DNA of 64,000 nucleotides. It comes from Nucisporomicrobium flavum (GTDB lineage Bacteria > Actinomycetota > Actinomycetes > Mycobacteriales > Micromonosporaceae). The stretch spans positions 1 through 64,000 of the forward strand of contig NZ_JADMLH010000030.1 of assembly GCF_016464385.1 (NCBI RefSeq). Direction: 5' to 3'. Shown one piece after another: positions 39,766 to 48,348 of this stretch. Position numbers and translations under genes: made by a program. The notes beneath the pieces were generated by a model. The model worked only from the letters and a program-made list of their open reading frames with translations. It ran no database searches and was not told the DNA's origin. The number at the start of each line of letters is the position of its first letter. Within the stretch, counting starts at the first letter, position 1.

Positions 39766-41088
39766 TTAGTGGTTGCTCTCCGCGTCCGAGGGAGGGCGGT
39801 ACCGAACGAGGGCGGGGAAAGCCAGGGCCAGAACGACGGCGAGCCCCGCGGCCGCGAATCCGCCGCCCGCCCAGGACGCGGTCGCGCCGGTCACGCCGGC
39901 GGTGGCACCGGCGCGCAGGTCGCCCAGGCGCGGGCCGCCGGCCACCACGACGGTGAAGACGCCCTGCAGCCGCCCGCGCAGCCGGTCCGGCGCGTACACC
40001 TGCAGGATCGACTGCCGGTAGACCGCGCTGACCAGGTCGGCCGCGCCGCCCACCGCGAGCAGTAGCACCATCAGCCACAGCGAGGTGGCGAAGCCGGCGA
40101 AGCCGATGGCCAGGCCCCAGCCGACCACGGCCGCCACCAGGGCGACGCCCTGGCGCTGCACCCGGCCGATCCAGCCGGAGGTCAGGCCGCCGAGCACGGA
40201 ACCGATGGCGATCGCGGCGAACAGCCAGCCGACCGCCCACCCGCCGCCGAAGCGGTCCTCGGCGATCTCCGGGAACAGCGCCCTCGGCATCGCCAGCACC
40301 ATCGCGATGATGTCGACCCCGAACGAGAGCAGGAGGACCGGCTGGGTGGTGAGGAAGCGCAGGCCGTCGATGATGCCGCGAAGGCCCGCTGTCGGCCGCT
40401 CGCCGTCGCCGTCGTCGTGCACCGGCGGGATGGGCGGCAACCGGTAGGTCGCCCAGAACGAGATGGTGAAGAGTACGGCGTCCACCGCGTACGCGATCGT
40501 GATGCCGGCACCGGTCGACCAGGCGCCGAAGATGAGCCCCGCGGCGAGCGGGCCGAGCACGCCGCCCGCGGTCGTCGCCGTGTAGGAGAGCGTGTTGGCC
40601 GCCGGGACCAGCTGCGCCGGGACGATCCGCGGGATGATCGCCTGCCGGGTCGGCGAGCTGACCGCGAACCCGGCCGACTGCACCGCGGTCAGCGCGAGCA
40701 GCAGCACCCCGCTGCGCACCCCGAGCAGGGCCTGCGCCAGCAGGCCGACCGTGGAGAGCCACGCCAGCGTGGAGCTGGCGAGCAGCAGCTTGCGGCGGTC
40801 CACCACGTCGGCGGCCGCGCCGCCCCACAACCCGAAGACCATCAGGGGTACGAGCCCCGCGATGCCCAGCAGCCCCACCCACGCCGACGAGTGCGTGATC
40901 GAGAACATCTCCACCGGTACGGCGACCGCGGTGAACTGGAACCCGAAGTACGAGACGCCGTTGCCGACCCACATCCGCCGGTACGCGACCCCGCGCAGCG
41001 GCCGGACGTCGATGACCCAGCTCCTGCGCTCCTTCCCGACGCTCTCCTCGGTGACCCGCTCCGCGGCCTCGACCGGCTCCTGACTCAC
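39766..41088 (-). CDS. MFS exporter (MFS_3, enterobactin-exporter-like)
   Basis: This is a 440-residue membrane protein with about twelve hydrophobic segments. The signature between helices 2 and 3 reads GGAAADVVDRRKLLL, and the helix-5 region contains FAVSSPTRQAIIP. It is probably a drug or metabolite efflux pump of the EntS/MFS_3 class. The GTG at 41088 overlaps the stop of pdxH (GTGA), so it is co-translated with that gene. A similar exporter lies at 50.2-51.6 kb, but they are not recent duplicates. Confidence 0.85.
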   Translation of the reverse strand: MSQEPVEAAERVTEESVGKERRSWVIDVRPLRGVAYRRMWVGNGVSYFGFQFTAVAVPVEMFSITHSSAWVGLLGIAGLVPLMVFGLWGGAAADVVDRRKLLLASSTLAWLSTVGLLAQALLGVRSGVLLLALTAVQSAGFAVSSPTRQAIIPRIVPAQLVPAANTLSYTATTAGGVLGPLAAGLIFGAWSTGAGITIAYAVDAVLFTISFWATYRLPPIPPVHDDGDGERPTAGLRGIIDGLRFLTTQPVLLLSFGVDIIAMVLAMPRALFPEIAEDRFGGGWAVGWLFAAIAIGSVLGGLTSGWIGRVQRQGVALVAAVVGWGLAIGFAGFATSLWLMVLLLAVGGAADLVSAVYRQSILQVYAPDRLRGRLQGVFTVVVAGGPRLGDLRAGATAGVTGATASWAGGGFAAAGLAVVLALAFPALVRYRPPSDAESNH

Positions 41089-41741
41089 GGGGCCAGCCGC
41101 TCGACGACCCAGCCGCCGTCCGCCGAGCGGTACCGGAGCCGGTCGTGCAGCCGATTGCTGCGGCCCTGCCAGAACTCCACCGTCTCGGGCAGGACGCGCA
41201 GCCCGCCCCAGTGCGGCGGCGCGGGAACCGCACCGTCGGCTCCGAACCGCTCGACCGCCGCGGCCAGCCCCGCCTCGACCGCCTCCCGGCCGGGCAGGAC
41301 CTGGCTCTGCGGGCTCGCCCACGCGCCCAGCTGCGATCCGCGCGGCCGGGTGGCGAAGTACTCCTCGGTCTCCGCGCGGTCCACCTTCTCGACCGCGCCG
41401 CAGACGATCACCTGCCGCTGCATGGGGAACCACGGGAAGACCAGGCTCGCGTACGGGTTCGCCGAGACCTCCGAGCCCTTGCGCGAGGTGTAGTTGGTGA
41501 AGAACACGAAGCCGCGCTCGTCGTACCCCTTGAGCAGCACCGTACGGGCACTGGGCCGGCCGGTGGCGTCGGCGGTCGCCACGATCATGGCGTTGGGCTC
41601 GGGGAGCGCGAACTCGAGGGCGTCGGCGAACCAGCGCGCGAACTGGTCGGGCCAGGCGGGGGCGACGTCGGACTCGAGCAGCGCGCCGCGTTCGGTGTAG
41701 TCGCGGCGCATCTCGGCCGGCGTCGGTCGGTCGGGGATCAC
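41085..41741 (-). CDS. pdxH: Pyridoxamine 5'-phosphate oxidase
   Basis: This 218-residue FMN enzyme makes pyridoxal 5'-phosphate from pyridoxamine or pyridoxine phosphate. The family path is complete: MRRDYTERG near the N-terminus, RTVLLKGYDERGFVFFTNYTSRKG for FMN binding, PWFPMQRQVIVCG, ATRPRGSQLGAWAS and the C-terminal EFWQGRSNRLHDRLRYR with substrate-binding Arg and His. The length is normal. It is coupled by 4 bp to the MFS gene. The convergent-free 5' side faces the citrate synthase promoter region (divergent). Confidence 0.93.
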   Translation of the reverse strand: MIPDRPTPAEMRRDYTERGALLESDVAPAWPDQFARWFADALEFALPEPNAMIVATADATGRPSARTVLLKGYDERGFVFFTNYTSRKGSEVSANPYASLVFPWFPMQRQVIVCGAVEKVDRAETEEYFATRPRGSQLGAWASPQSQVLPGREAVEAGLAAAVERFGADGAVPAPPHWGGLRVLPETVEFWQGRSNRLHDRLRYRSADGGWVVERLAP

Positions 41742-41892
41742 CCAACGAACCTAAGTCGCCCACGCCGGTGCGTCCGCTCAGCGAGGATAGGTGTCACAGA
41801 CAGCACATTCGGCGTGGGTCGACCTGCCGGTCAGCGGACGGCAAGATGAGACACCCACGGCTTTCGTCCAGCCGGGATCCCCAGGAGGCGTC

Positions 41893-42999
41893 GTGTCGGA
41901 TTTCAAACCGGGCCTGGAGGGCGTCATCGCCTTCGAGACCGAGATCGCCGAGCCCGACAAGGCCGGTGGCGCCCTGCGGTACAGGGGCGTCGACATCGAG
42001 GACCTCATCGGTCACGTCTCGTTCGGCAATGTCTGGGCGCTGCTGGTCGACGGCCGGTTCGGCCCCGGGCTTCCGCCGGCGGAGCCGTTCCCCGTGCCCG
42101 TGCACTCCGGCGACATCCGCGTCGACGTCCAGTCCGCGGTCGCGATGCTCGCGCCGTACTGGGGCCTGTCCCAGCTGTTGGACATCAGTGACGAACAAGT
42201 CCGCACCGATCTGGCGCGGGTGTCGGTGACCGCGCTGTCGTTCGTGGCGCAGGCGGCGCGCGGCCTCGGCCTGCCCGCGGTGCCGCAGAAGGACATCGAC
42301 AAGGCGCAGACCATCGTCGAGCGGTTCATGAAGCGCTGGCGCGGCGAGCCGGACCCGCGGCACGTCAAGGCGGTCGACGCGTATTTCATCTCCGCCGCCG
42401 AGCACGGCCTCAACGCGTCCACCTTCACGACCCGGATCGTCGCCTCCACCGGCGCCGACGCCGCGGCCTGCATCTCCTCCGGCATCGGCGCGCTCTCCGG
42501 GCCGCTGCACGGCGGCGCGCCCTCGCGGGTGCTGCACATGATCGAGGCCGTCGAGCGCAGCGGCGACGCGGAGGGGTACGTGAAGGGCGTGCTCGACCGC
42601 GGCGAGCGGCTGATGGGCTTCGGGCACCGCGTCTACCGCGCCGAGGACCCGCGCGCCCGCGTCCTGCGCCGCACCGCCAAGGAGCTGGGCGCGCCCCGCT
42701 TCGAGGTGGCCGAGGCGCTCGAGCGGGCGGCGCTCGCCGAGCTGCAGGCCCGCAAGCCCGACCGGGTGCTGGCGACCAACGTGGAGTTCTGGTCCGCGGT
42801 CGTGCTGGACTTCGCCGAGGTGCCGGCGCACATGTTCACTTCGATGTTCACCTGCGCCCGGGTGGCCGGCTGGAGCGCGCACATCCTGGAGCAGAAGAAG
42901 CTCGGCCGCATCGTGCGCCCCAGCGCTCTCTATGTCGGCCCCGCCTCCCGCAAGCCGCAGGACGTCGAGGGTTGGGACGCGGTCCCGCATAATCTGTAG
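41893..42999 (+). CDS. Citrate synthase (type II-like, CitA subfamily)
   Basis: This 368-residue enzyme condenses oxaloacetate and acetyl-CoA (or possibly propionyl-CoA, as in 2-methylcitrate synthase). The active-site histidines are in GPLHGGAPS and GFGHRVYR, and the catalytic Asp lies in the late FYSAVVLDF-equivalent segment FWSAVVLDFAEV. AEHGLNASTFTTRIVAST is diagnostic. The GTG at 41893 has a perfect AGGAGG four bases upstream; a longer frame from 41791 is unsupported. It is divergent from pdxH across about 150 bp, which should contain its promoter. Confidence 0.9.
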   Translation: MSDFKPGLEGVIAFETEIAEPDKAGGALRYRGVDIEDLIGHVSFGNVWALLVDGRFGPGLPPAEPFPVPVHSGDIRVDVQSAVAMLAPYWGLSQLLDISDEQVRTDLARVSVTALSFVAQAARGLGLPAVPQKDIDKAQTIVERFMKRWRGEPDPRHVKAVDAYFISAAEHGLNASTFTTRIVASTGADAAACISSGIGALSGPLHGGAPSRVLHMIEAVERSGDAEGYVKGVLDRGERLMGFGHRVYRAEDPRARVLRRTAKELGAPRFEVAEALERAALAELQARKPDRVLATNVEFWSAVVLDFAEVPAHMFTSMFTCARVAGWSAHILEQKKLGRIVRPSALYVGPASRKPQDVEGWDAVPHNL

Positions 43000-43056
43000 T
43001 CACCCTGGCCGCCCGGCCACCGCTGGGAGCACCTGCCCCGCCTGGAAGGACCCCCC

Positions 43057-44178
43057 GTGACCGACTCGATCCGCATCCCGGACGACCTCAAGCCCGTCGA
43101 CGGCCGGTTCGGTTCCGGTCCGAGCAAGGTCCGCCCGGAGGGCGTCGAGGCGCTGTCCCGGGTCGCGAAGACCTTCATGGGTACGTCGCACCGGCAGAAG
43201 GCGGTCAAGGAGCAGGTCGCCCGCCTGCGCCGCGGCATCGGTGAGTTCTTCTCGATCCCGGACGGCTACGAGGTGATCATCAGCAACGGCGGCACCAGCG
43301 CGTTCTGGGAGACCGCCACGTTCGGGCTGATCCGCGACAGGGCCCAGTTCGCGGAGTTCGGCGAGTTCGGCGCGAAGTTCGTCAAGGCGGTCAAGGACGC
43401 GCCGTTCCTCGGCGAGCCCACCGTGCACAAGGCGCCCGGCGGCTCCGCGGCGTACCTGACCGCCGAGGCGGGCGTGGACGCGTACGCGAGCGTGCACAAC
43501 GAGACGTCGACCGGCGTGGCGGTGCAGGTCAAGCGGGTCGCGGGCGCCGACCCGGGCGCGCTGCTGCTCACCGACGCCACCTCGGGCGGCGGCAGCCTGG
43601 AGGTCGACCTCACCGAGACCGACGTGTATTACCTCGCGCCGCAGAAGGCGTTCGGTTCGGACGGTGGCCTGTGGATCGCGCTGATGTCGCCGGCCGCGAT
43701 CGAGCGCGCGCACGAGATCAAGGCGTCGGGCCGGTACATCCCGCAGTTCCTCGACCTGGTCACCGCCATCGAGCAGTCGCGGCTCGAGCAGACGTACAAC
43801 ACCCCGGCGCTGGCCACGGTGTTCCTCGCCGCGGAGCAGGTGGACTGGATGAACGCGCAGGGCGGGCTCGGCTGGGCCGCCAAGCGCAGCGCGGAGAGCG
43901 CCGCGGCGATCTACGGCTGGGCGGACCGCTCGGCCGTGGCCACGCCGTTCGTCACCGACCCGACGCTGCGCTCGAACGCGGTCGCCACGATCGACTTCGC
44001 TGACGGGGTGGACGCGGCCGCGCTTGCGAAGGTGCTGCGCGCGAACGGCATCGTGGACACGGAGCCGTACCGCAAGCTGGGGCGCAACCAGCTCCGGGTG
44101 GCGCTCTACCCCACGGTCGACCCGGCCGATGTGGAAGCGCTGACCCGCTGCATCGACTACGTCGTCGAGCGACTCTGA
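43057..44178 (+). CDS. serC: Phosphoserine aminotransferase
   Basis: This 373-residue PLP enzyme of the serine and vitamin B6 routes has the actinobacterial SerC N-terminus DDLKPVDGRFGSGPSKVR. Other family segments are GTSHRQKAVKEQ, SNGGTSAFWE, HNETSTGV, LLLTDATSGGG, the Schiff-base Lys in YLAPQKAFGSDGG and the late RKLGRNQLRVALYP. The GTG start follows GGAAGGA. A 9-bp hairpin separates it from the downstream aminotransferase gene. Confidence 0.92.
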   Translation: MTDSIRIPDDLKPVDGRFGSGPSKVRPEGVEALSRVAKTFMGTSHRQKAVKEQVARLRRGIGEFFSIPDGYEVIISNGGTSAFWETATFGLIRDRAQFAEFGEFGAKFVKAVKDAPFLGEPTVHKAPGGSAAYLTAEAGVDAYASVHNETSTGVAVQVKRVAGADPGALLLTDATSGGGSLEVDLTETDVYYLAPQKAFGSDGGLWIALMSPAAIERAHEIKASGRYIPQFLDLVTAIEQSRLEQTYNTPALATVFLAAEQVDWMNAQGGLGWAAKRSAESAAAIYGWADRSAVATPFVTDPTLRSNAVATIDFADGVDAAALAKVLRANGIVDTEPYRKLGRNQLRVALYPTVDPADVEALTRCIDYVVERL

Positions 44179-44191
44179 ACCCTTGAGCGGC

Positions 44192-44213
44192 GCCGCCCGT
44201 ACTGACGGGCGGC
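44192..44213 (+). terminator. Terminator or attenuator hairpin after serC
   Basis: GCCGCCCGT-ACTG-ACGGGCGGC is a perfect 9-bp stem that starts 13 bp after the serC stop and 27 bp before the next ATG. There is no U-tract, so it may only partly terminate. Confidence 0.5.
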
Positions 44214-44240
44214 AATGTCGCTGCGGGAGAGGGAGTCGTC

Positions 44241-45500
44241 ATGGCGCGGACCGGAATCGACACCTCGATCCTGCACAAGGGTGCGCACAGCGCCTCTTAT
44301 TTCGATCTCTCTCGAAGCATGGGCGAGGGTGCGGAGATCGTCGACTTCTGCATCCCGTGCAACCCGTACTTCCCGACGCCGGAGATGTTCGACGAGCTCT
44401 CCCGCGACCTGAAGAACATCCTGAAGTACTACCCGAGCGACTCGACCAGCATCACCAACAAGCTGGCGGCGGTGCTCGGGCTGCACCCCCAGACGGTGGC
44501 GATGGCGAACGGCTCGACCGAGCTGATCACCTGGATCGACCACCTGCTGATCACCGAGAGCGTCGCGATCCCGATCCCCACGTTCGGCCGCTGGACCGAC
44601 CAGCCGCTGGAGACCGGCAAGCGGGTCGACATGTTCCCGCTGCAGGAACGCGACGGCTTCCGGCTCAACCTGGACGAATACGTACGCTTCATCCGCGACC
44701 GAGGCTCCCGCGTCGCCGTGGTCTGCAACGTCAACAACCCGGACGGCGGCTACCTGGCGCGCCGCGACGTCATCCGCTTCATGGACGCGCTCGGCGACCT
44801 CGACCTGGTCGTCGTCGACGAGTCCTTCATCGACTTCTCCGACGCCGAGCAGTACCCGTCGGTCGGGCCGGACGCCGTGATCCGCCCCAACGCCGTGGTC
44901 CTCAAGAGCCTCGGCAAGAACTTCGGCCTGCACGGCATCCGCTTCGGCTACCTCATGGCCAACCCGGCGATCGCCGGCAAGCTCGGCAAGGCGCTGCCCA
45001 AGTGGAACCTCAACTCGCTCGCCGAGAAGGTGGTCTACATGATCCAGGACCACGAGGAAGAGTACGAGGACAGCCTGCGCCTGCTCAGCCGCGACCGCCG
45101 CACGATGGCCGGCGAGCTGGCCCGCATCCCCGGCCTCACGGTGTTCCCGTCGCAGGGCAACTTCATCCTGGTCAAGCTGCCCACCGAATGGTCCGGCGTG
45201 GCGCTGCGCGACTATCTGGTCGCCAACCACGGCGTCTACACCCGCGAGTGCGGCAACAAGCTGGGCATGACCAGCCAGTTCATGCGCCTCGTGGTGCGAC
45301 CGGCCCGCGACGTCGACCGGCTGATCGACGGCATGCTGGACTACGGCCGCCAGTTCCGCGTCCGGCCCGCGTACGACGAGGACCCGCTCGACACCCGCCG
45401 CACCTGGAACACCGCGCTCGACGAGGAACCGGACAACCTCATCCCGTACCCGTCCCACCGCACCACCGAGTACGCCGCCCGCCGCGCCGTCAACGGCTAA
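44241..45500 (+). CDS. PLP-dependent class I/II aminotransferase (HisC/CobD-like)
   Basis: This 419-residue fold-type I aminotransferase aligns by motif with histidinol-phosphate aminotransferases and threonine-phosphate decarboxylases. Features are ANGSTELI near residue 85, VCNVNNPDGGYL, VVVDESFIDF and the PLP lysine in SLGKNFGLHGIRFGY, with a C-terminal RVRP/MRLVVRP arginine. The N-terminus (TSILHKGAHSASYFDLSR) and a ~50-residue C-terminal tail are unusual for HisC. GGGAGAGGGAG precedes the ATG. It follows serC with a hairpin between. The substrate is unknown; a phosphorylated amino acid is plausible from the neighbour. Confidence 0.82.
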   Translation: MARTGIDTSILHKGAHSASYFDLSRSMGEGAEIVDFCIPCNPYFPTPEMFDELSRDLKNILKYYPSDSTSITNKLAAVLGLHPQTVAMANGSTELITWIDHLLITESVAIPIPTFGRWTDQPLETGKRVDMFPLQERDGFRLNLDEYVRFIRDRGSRVAVVCNVNNPDGGYLARRDVIRFMDALGDLDLVVVDESFIDFSDAEQYPSVGPDAVIRPNAVVLKSLGKNFGLHGIRFGYLMANPAIAGKLGKALPKWNLNSLAEKVVYMIQDHEEEYEDSLRLLSRDRRTMAGELARIPGLTVFPSQGNFILVKLPTEWSGVALRDYLVANHGVYTRECGNKLGMTSQFMRLVVRPARDVDRLIDGMLDYGRQFRVRPAYDEDPLDTRRTWNTALDEEPDNLIPYPSHRTTEYAARRAVNG

Positions 45501-45940
45501 GTCCGGAGCTTGCGGACCATGACGGTCTCGCCGTACTCGACTTCCCCGGTCTCCTCGAAACCCGCGGAGAGGTAGAGCGCCCGGGCCCGCTCGTTCGACG
45601 GCACGAAGGTGAGGCGTACGGACTGCGCGGCGTATTCGCGCTCGGCGTGGTCGACAGCGGCCTCCAGCGCCCGGCGGCCCAGCCCGCGGCCCTGGAACCG
45701 GTGATCGATCATCAGCCGGACCAGCTCGGGCTCGCCGGGCCGGATGCCCGGGGCCAGCAGCACGAAGCCGACGAGCTCGTCGTCCGCGTAGACCGCGCGC
45801 GGCTCCGCGTTCGGCCGGATGTACGTCTCGGCAATGCTCACCGCGTTGGACGCGACGAAGTTCGACTGTTCGGGGAGCACCTCCAGCTTGATGACGTCCC
45901 GGAAGTTGGCTCTGGTGACCGGACGCAGCTCGACGCTCAT
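45497..45940 (-). CDS. GNAT family N-acetyltransferase
   Basis: This 147-residue protein is a single GNAT domain. The acetyl-CoA pyrophosphate loop is in RFQGRGLGRRAL, preceded by the beta-4 strand LVRLMID. The C-terminal ARALYLSAGFEETGEVEYGE is typical of the spermidine/ribosomal-type acetyltransferases. It converges on the aminotransferase gene with a 4-bp overlap. The substrate cannot be inferred. Confidence 0.86.
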   Translation of the reverse strand: MSVELRPVTRANFRDVIKLEVLPEQSNFVASNAVSIAETYIRPNAEPRAVYADDELVGFVLLAPGIRPGEPELVRLMIDHRFQGRGLGRRALEAAVDHAEREYAAQSVRLTFVPSNERARALYLSAGFEETGEVEYGETVMVRKLRT

Positions 45941-46195
45941 CCCGCCTTTCTAGAGGGGGGTGGTGGTGCGCGCAACGCGATATCCCCGTGTGCGGGGCCG
46001 GCGCGGTGTTGCTTCTGTCCAGCGCCTGGCGCCGTACCTGTGAAGTGCCGGTCTTTGAAGATCATCTTTGCTGGTCAATGAGTTCGACGGCGTGGCTTAC
46101 CACCATTGGGTGACCGGGGCGCGTACCGTGTTGTCGAAACGCGCCCGGGTGGCTGACTCTCGGGATCAAGGCCAGCGACGGGACGGAGGCAACGC
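45941..46195. other. Spacer upstream of sepH
   Basis: These 255 bp separate the divergent acetyltransferase and sepH genes and must hold both promoters. A small CCCCG-TGTG-CGGGG hairpin lies at 45984-45997. No open frame with a ribosome site is present. The sepH ribosome site GGAGG lies just before 46196. Confidence 0.5.
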
Positions 46196-47281
46196 ATGCG
46201 GCCGGTACGCTTCGTCGCCATCTCCGAGGACGGTCAGGCCCTGGTGCTCGCCGACGAGGTCGGCAGGCTCCTGGCACTCCCCATCGACGATCGGGTGAGC
46301 AGCGTCCTGCATCACGAGGGCGGTTCCCCGGCATCGGGCTCACCAGGCACCGCGGTGGCGGTGTCCGGCCCCGACACCATGGCATCACTGTCCCCGCGGG
46401 ACATCCAGGCGCGGATCCGCTCCGGCGAGTCCGCCGAGGACGTCGCGCGCGTCGCCGGGGTGCCGGTCGACCGGGTCCTGCGGTACGCGGGCCCCGTGCT
46501 GCAGGAGCGGGCCATGCTCGCCCAGCACGCCCGCCGCACCCGGCTGAAGACGTCCGACTCGGGCGCGCCGCTGGCCGAGGTGGTCGACAGCCGGCTCGCG
46601 CAGCACGGCATCGACACCGAGAAGATCTCCTGGGACGCGTTCCGCCGCGACGACGGCACCTGGCGCATCGTGGCGACCTGGCCGTCCGGCAAGGCGACCG
46701 CGCAGGCCGTCTGGGACCTGGACAAGGGCCGCCAGGTCGTGTCGCCGCACGACGACATGGCGCAGTACCTGTGCGCCGAACGCCCCACCCCGATCCTCGG
46801 CCAGGAGCCGGCCCCGGAACGCGGCGCGCACGAGCGCGGCGGCCACGGCCTGCCCGGCCCGTCCCGTGTCGCCGAGCCGAGCCGCGGCGGTCGCGGCCTG
46901 CCCGCGGCGGAGCAGCCCCGCCCCACCCGCGACCCGATCCGTGCGGGACGCGATGCCCTGCTCGCCTCGCTCGACCGCCCGCTCGGCAACGACCGACCGG
47001 GCCGCGGCCTCGAGCCGGCCGCCCAGGACACCCGTCGCCCGGTCGCGGGGGGCGCCGCGGCGCTGCTCGGCGGCGGCGCCGGATCGGCCTTCGACGACGA
47101 CGCCGACCTGCCCAAGGAGGTACCGGCCGTGCCCAGCCTGGCGGTCCTCCGCCCGCGGCGCACGGTCGGCACCCAGCCCGGCGAGGCCGAGCCCGACGAG
47201 ACCGCGAAGCCACGCAAGCGGCTGCCGAGCTGGGACGACGTGCTGTTCGGCGGCGGCCCGGCCGCCCGGGAAAGCTCCTAA
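46196..47281 (+). CDS. sepH: Septation protein SepH
   Basis: This 361-residue cell-division protein has the nearly invariant N-terminus MRPVRFVAISEDG followed by ALVLADEVGRLLALPID. A DUF3071 region with a helix-turn-helix (SPRDIQARIRSGESAEDVAR, about 66-85) comes next, and then a long Arg/Pro-rich disordered C-terminal half ending RKRLPSWDDVLFGG. In Streptomyces, SepH binds FtsZ and promotes assembly of division rings (established knowledge). The intact conserved ends argue that it is functional. It overlaps the convergent thpR gene by 4 bp. Confidence 0.93.
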   Translation: MRPVRFVAISEDGQALVLADEVGRLLALPIDDRVSSVLHHEGGSPASGSPGTAVAVSGPDTMASLSPRDIQARIRSGESAEDVARVAGVPVDRVLRYAGPVLQERAMLAQHARRTRLKTSDSGAPLAEVVDSRLAQHGIDTEKISWDAFRRDDGTWRIVATWPSGKATAQAVWDLDKGRQVVSPHDDMAQYLCAERPTPILGQEPAPERGAHERGGHGLPGPSRVAEPSRGGRGLPAAEQPRPTRDPIRAGRDALLASLDRPLGNDRPGRGLEPAAQDTRRPVAGGAAALLGGGAGSAFDDDADLPKEVPAVPSLAVLRPRRTVGTQPGEAEPDETAKPRKRLPSWDDVLFGGGPAARESS

Positions 47282-47769
47282 CCGGCCCAGAGCGTCGTGT
47301 AGGTGCCGCCGGGATCGCTACGGACCAGCTCGATCCGGTCGAGCTGCCACGCCGGTCCCTCGTATTCCTCCAGGGCGGCCCGCACGCGGTCGTCGTGGGC
47401 GTACATCACGGTCAGGTGCGGGGTGAACGGCTTGTCGTCGGACGGCAGCCCGGCCGCGACCAGCGCCGCGCGGACATCGGCGGCCACCTCGCCGAGCTGA
47501 CCGTCCACCCCGGCCCACGTCACCCGCCGCCCGAAGCCACCACCGCCACGGATGCGCAGCTCCCGCCCCCGCGGAACCTGTACCGTGTCCAGGGCCCGTT
47601 CGACCTCGGGCCGGCTTTCCGGTGCGACCTCGCCGAGGAACGCCAGCGTGACGTGCCACTTCTCGATGCCGGTGAGACGCGCCCTCCGGCCGGCCACCGC
47701 GGCGTCGAGGCGCCGGCGCAGGTCCCGGCGTACGCCGTCCGGCGGGTAGACCGCCACGAAGAGCCGCAC
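47278..47769 (-). CDS. thpR: RNA 2',3'-cyclic phosphodiesterase (LigT/ThpR)
   Basis: This 163-residue member of the 2H phosphoesterase family has two HxT motifs, HVTL at residue 39 and HLTV near 118, forming the catalytic pair. It opens 2',3'-cyclic phosphates on RNA; bacterial forms also ligate tRNA half-molecules in vitro. The length is normal. It converges on sepH with 4-bp overlap, and a small membrane protein gene lies 9 bp upstream on the same strand. Confidence 0.9.
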   Translation of the reverse strand: MRLFVAVYPPDGVRRDLRRRLDAAVAGRRARLTGIEKWHVTLAFLGEVAPESRPEVERALDTVQVPRGRELRIRGGGGFGRRVTWAGVDGQLGEVAADVRAALVAAGLPSDDKPFTPHLTVMYAHDDRVRAALEEYEGPAWQLDRIELVRSDPGGTYTTLWAG

Positions 47770-47778
47770 GCCGCGACC

Positions 47779-48219
47779 CTAGCGAAGCTGAAGCCCGGCC
47801 GCCCGCAACCGCTCCTCGACGCGCATCCGTTCCAGCTCGCGGTCCATCCCCTCGAGCTCCGTCAGGTGGTGGCGCACACCGTACGCCTCGCTGGCGATGA
47901 GCAGCCGGTCGTCGTACGCCCGCATCACCGCGGCCAGCCACACGGCCGAACCGGTCGTCGGTCCCCCGCACCGCTGCCGCCGCAGCCGGCGCAGGTCGGC
48001 AGCGACCTCGTCCAGGCAGGGTGGACCGTCGCTCGGGCGCAGGGCCGCGCCCGGACCGCTCAACTGCCGGTCCAGGCAGCGCAGGGCCCGGAGGTCCTGC
48101 CGCCCGCCGCGGCTCCACACCCGGCGTCGGGGCAGGGTGTCCGCGCAGACGACGATCGCCACGGCACAGGGCAGGCACAGCAGAACCGTGACGAGCACAA
48201 CGACGTGCGTGATTGCCAC
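47779..48219 (-). CDS. Small actinobacterial membrane protein of unknown function
   Basis: This 146-residue protein has one N-terminal transmembrane helix (VVVLVTVLLCLPCAVAIVVC) and an Arg/Leu-rich helical cytoplasmic part. The conserved-looking C-terminal AYDDRLLIASEAYGVRHHL is followed by a coiled-coil (ELERMRVEERL). I do not recognise a function. It is 9 bp upstream of thpR and probably co-transcribed. Confidence 0.65.
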   Translation of the reverse strand: MAITHVVVLVTVLLCLPCAVAIVVCADTLPRRRVWSRGGRQDLRALRCLDRQLSGPGAALRPSDGPPCLDEVAADLRRLRRQRCGGPTTGSAVWLAAVMRAYDDRLLIASEAYGVRHHLTELEGMDRELERMRVEERLRAAGLQLR

Positions 48220-48348
48220 GGGATGACGCTAAGCCGTCGGGACGGGAAACCGAGACAGCCGTTCGGATGACCCGGCCTGCCAGATTCCGGATCCCGCAAA
48301 AAGGACCGTCATCCAGCAGGGAGATCGCGCTCAGAACCCACGGAGCAG

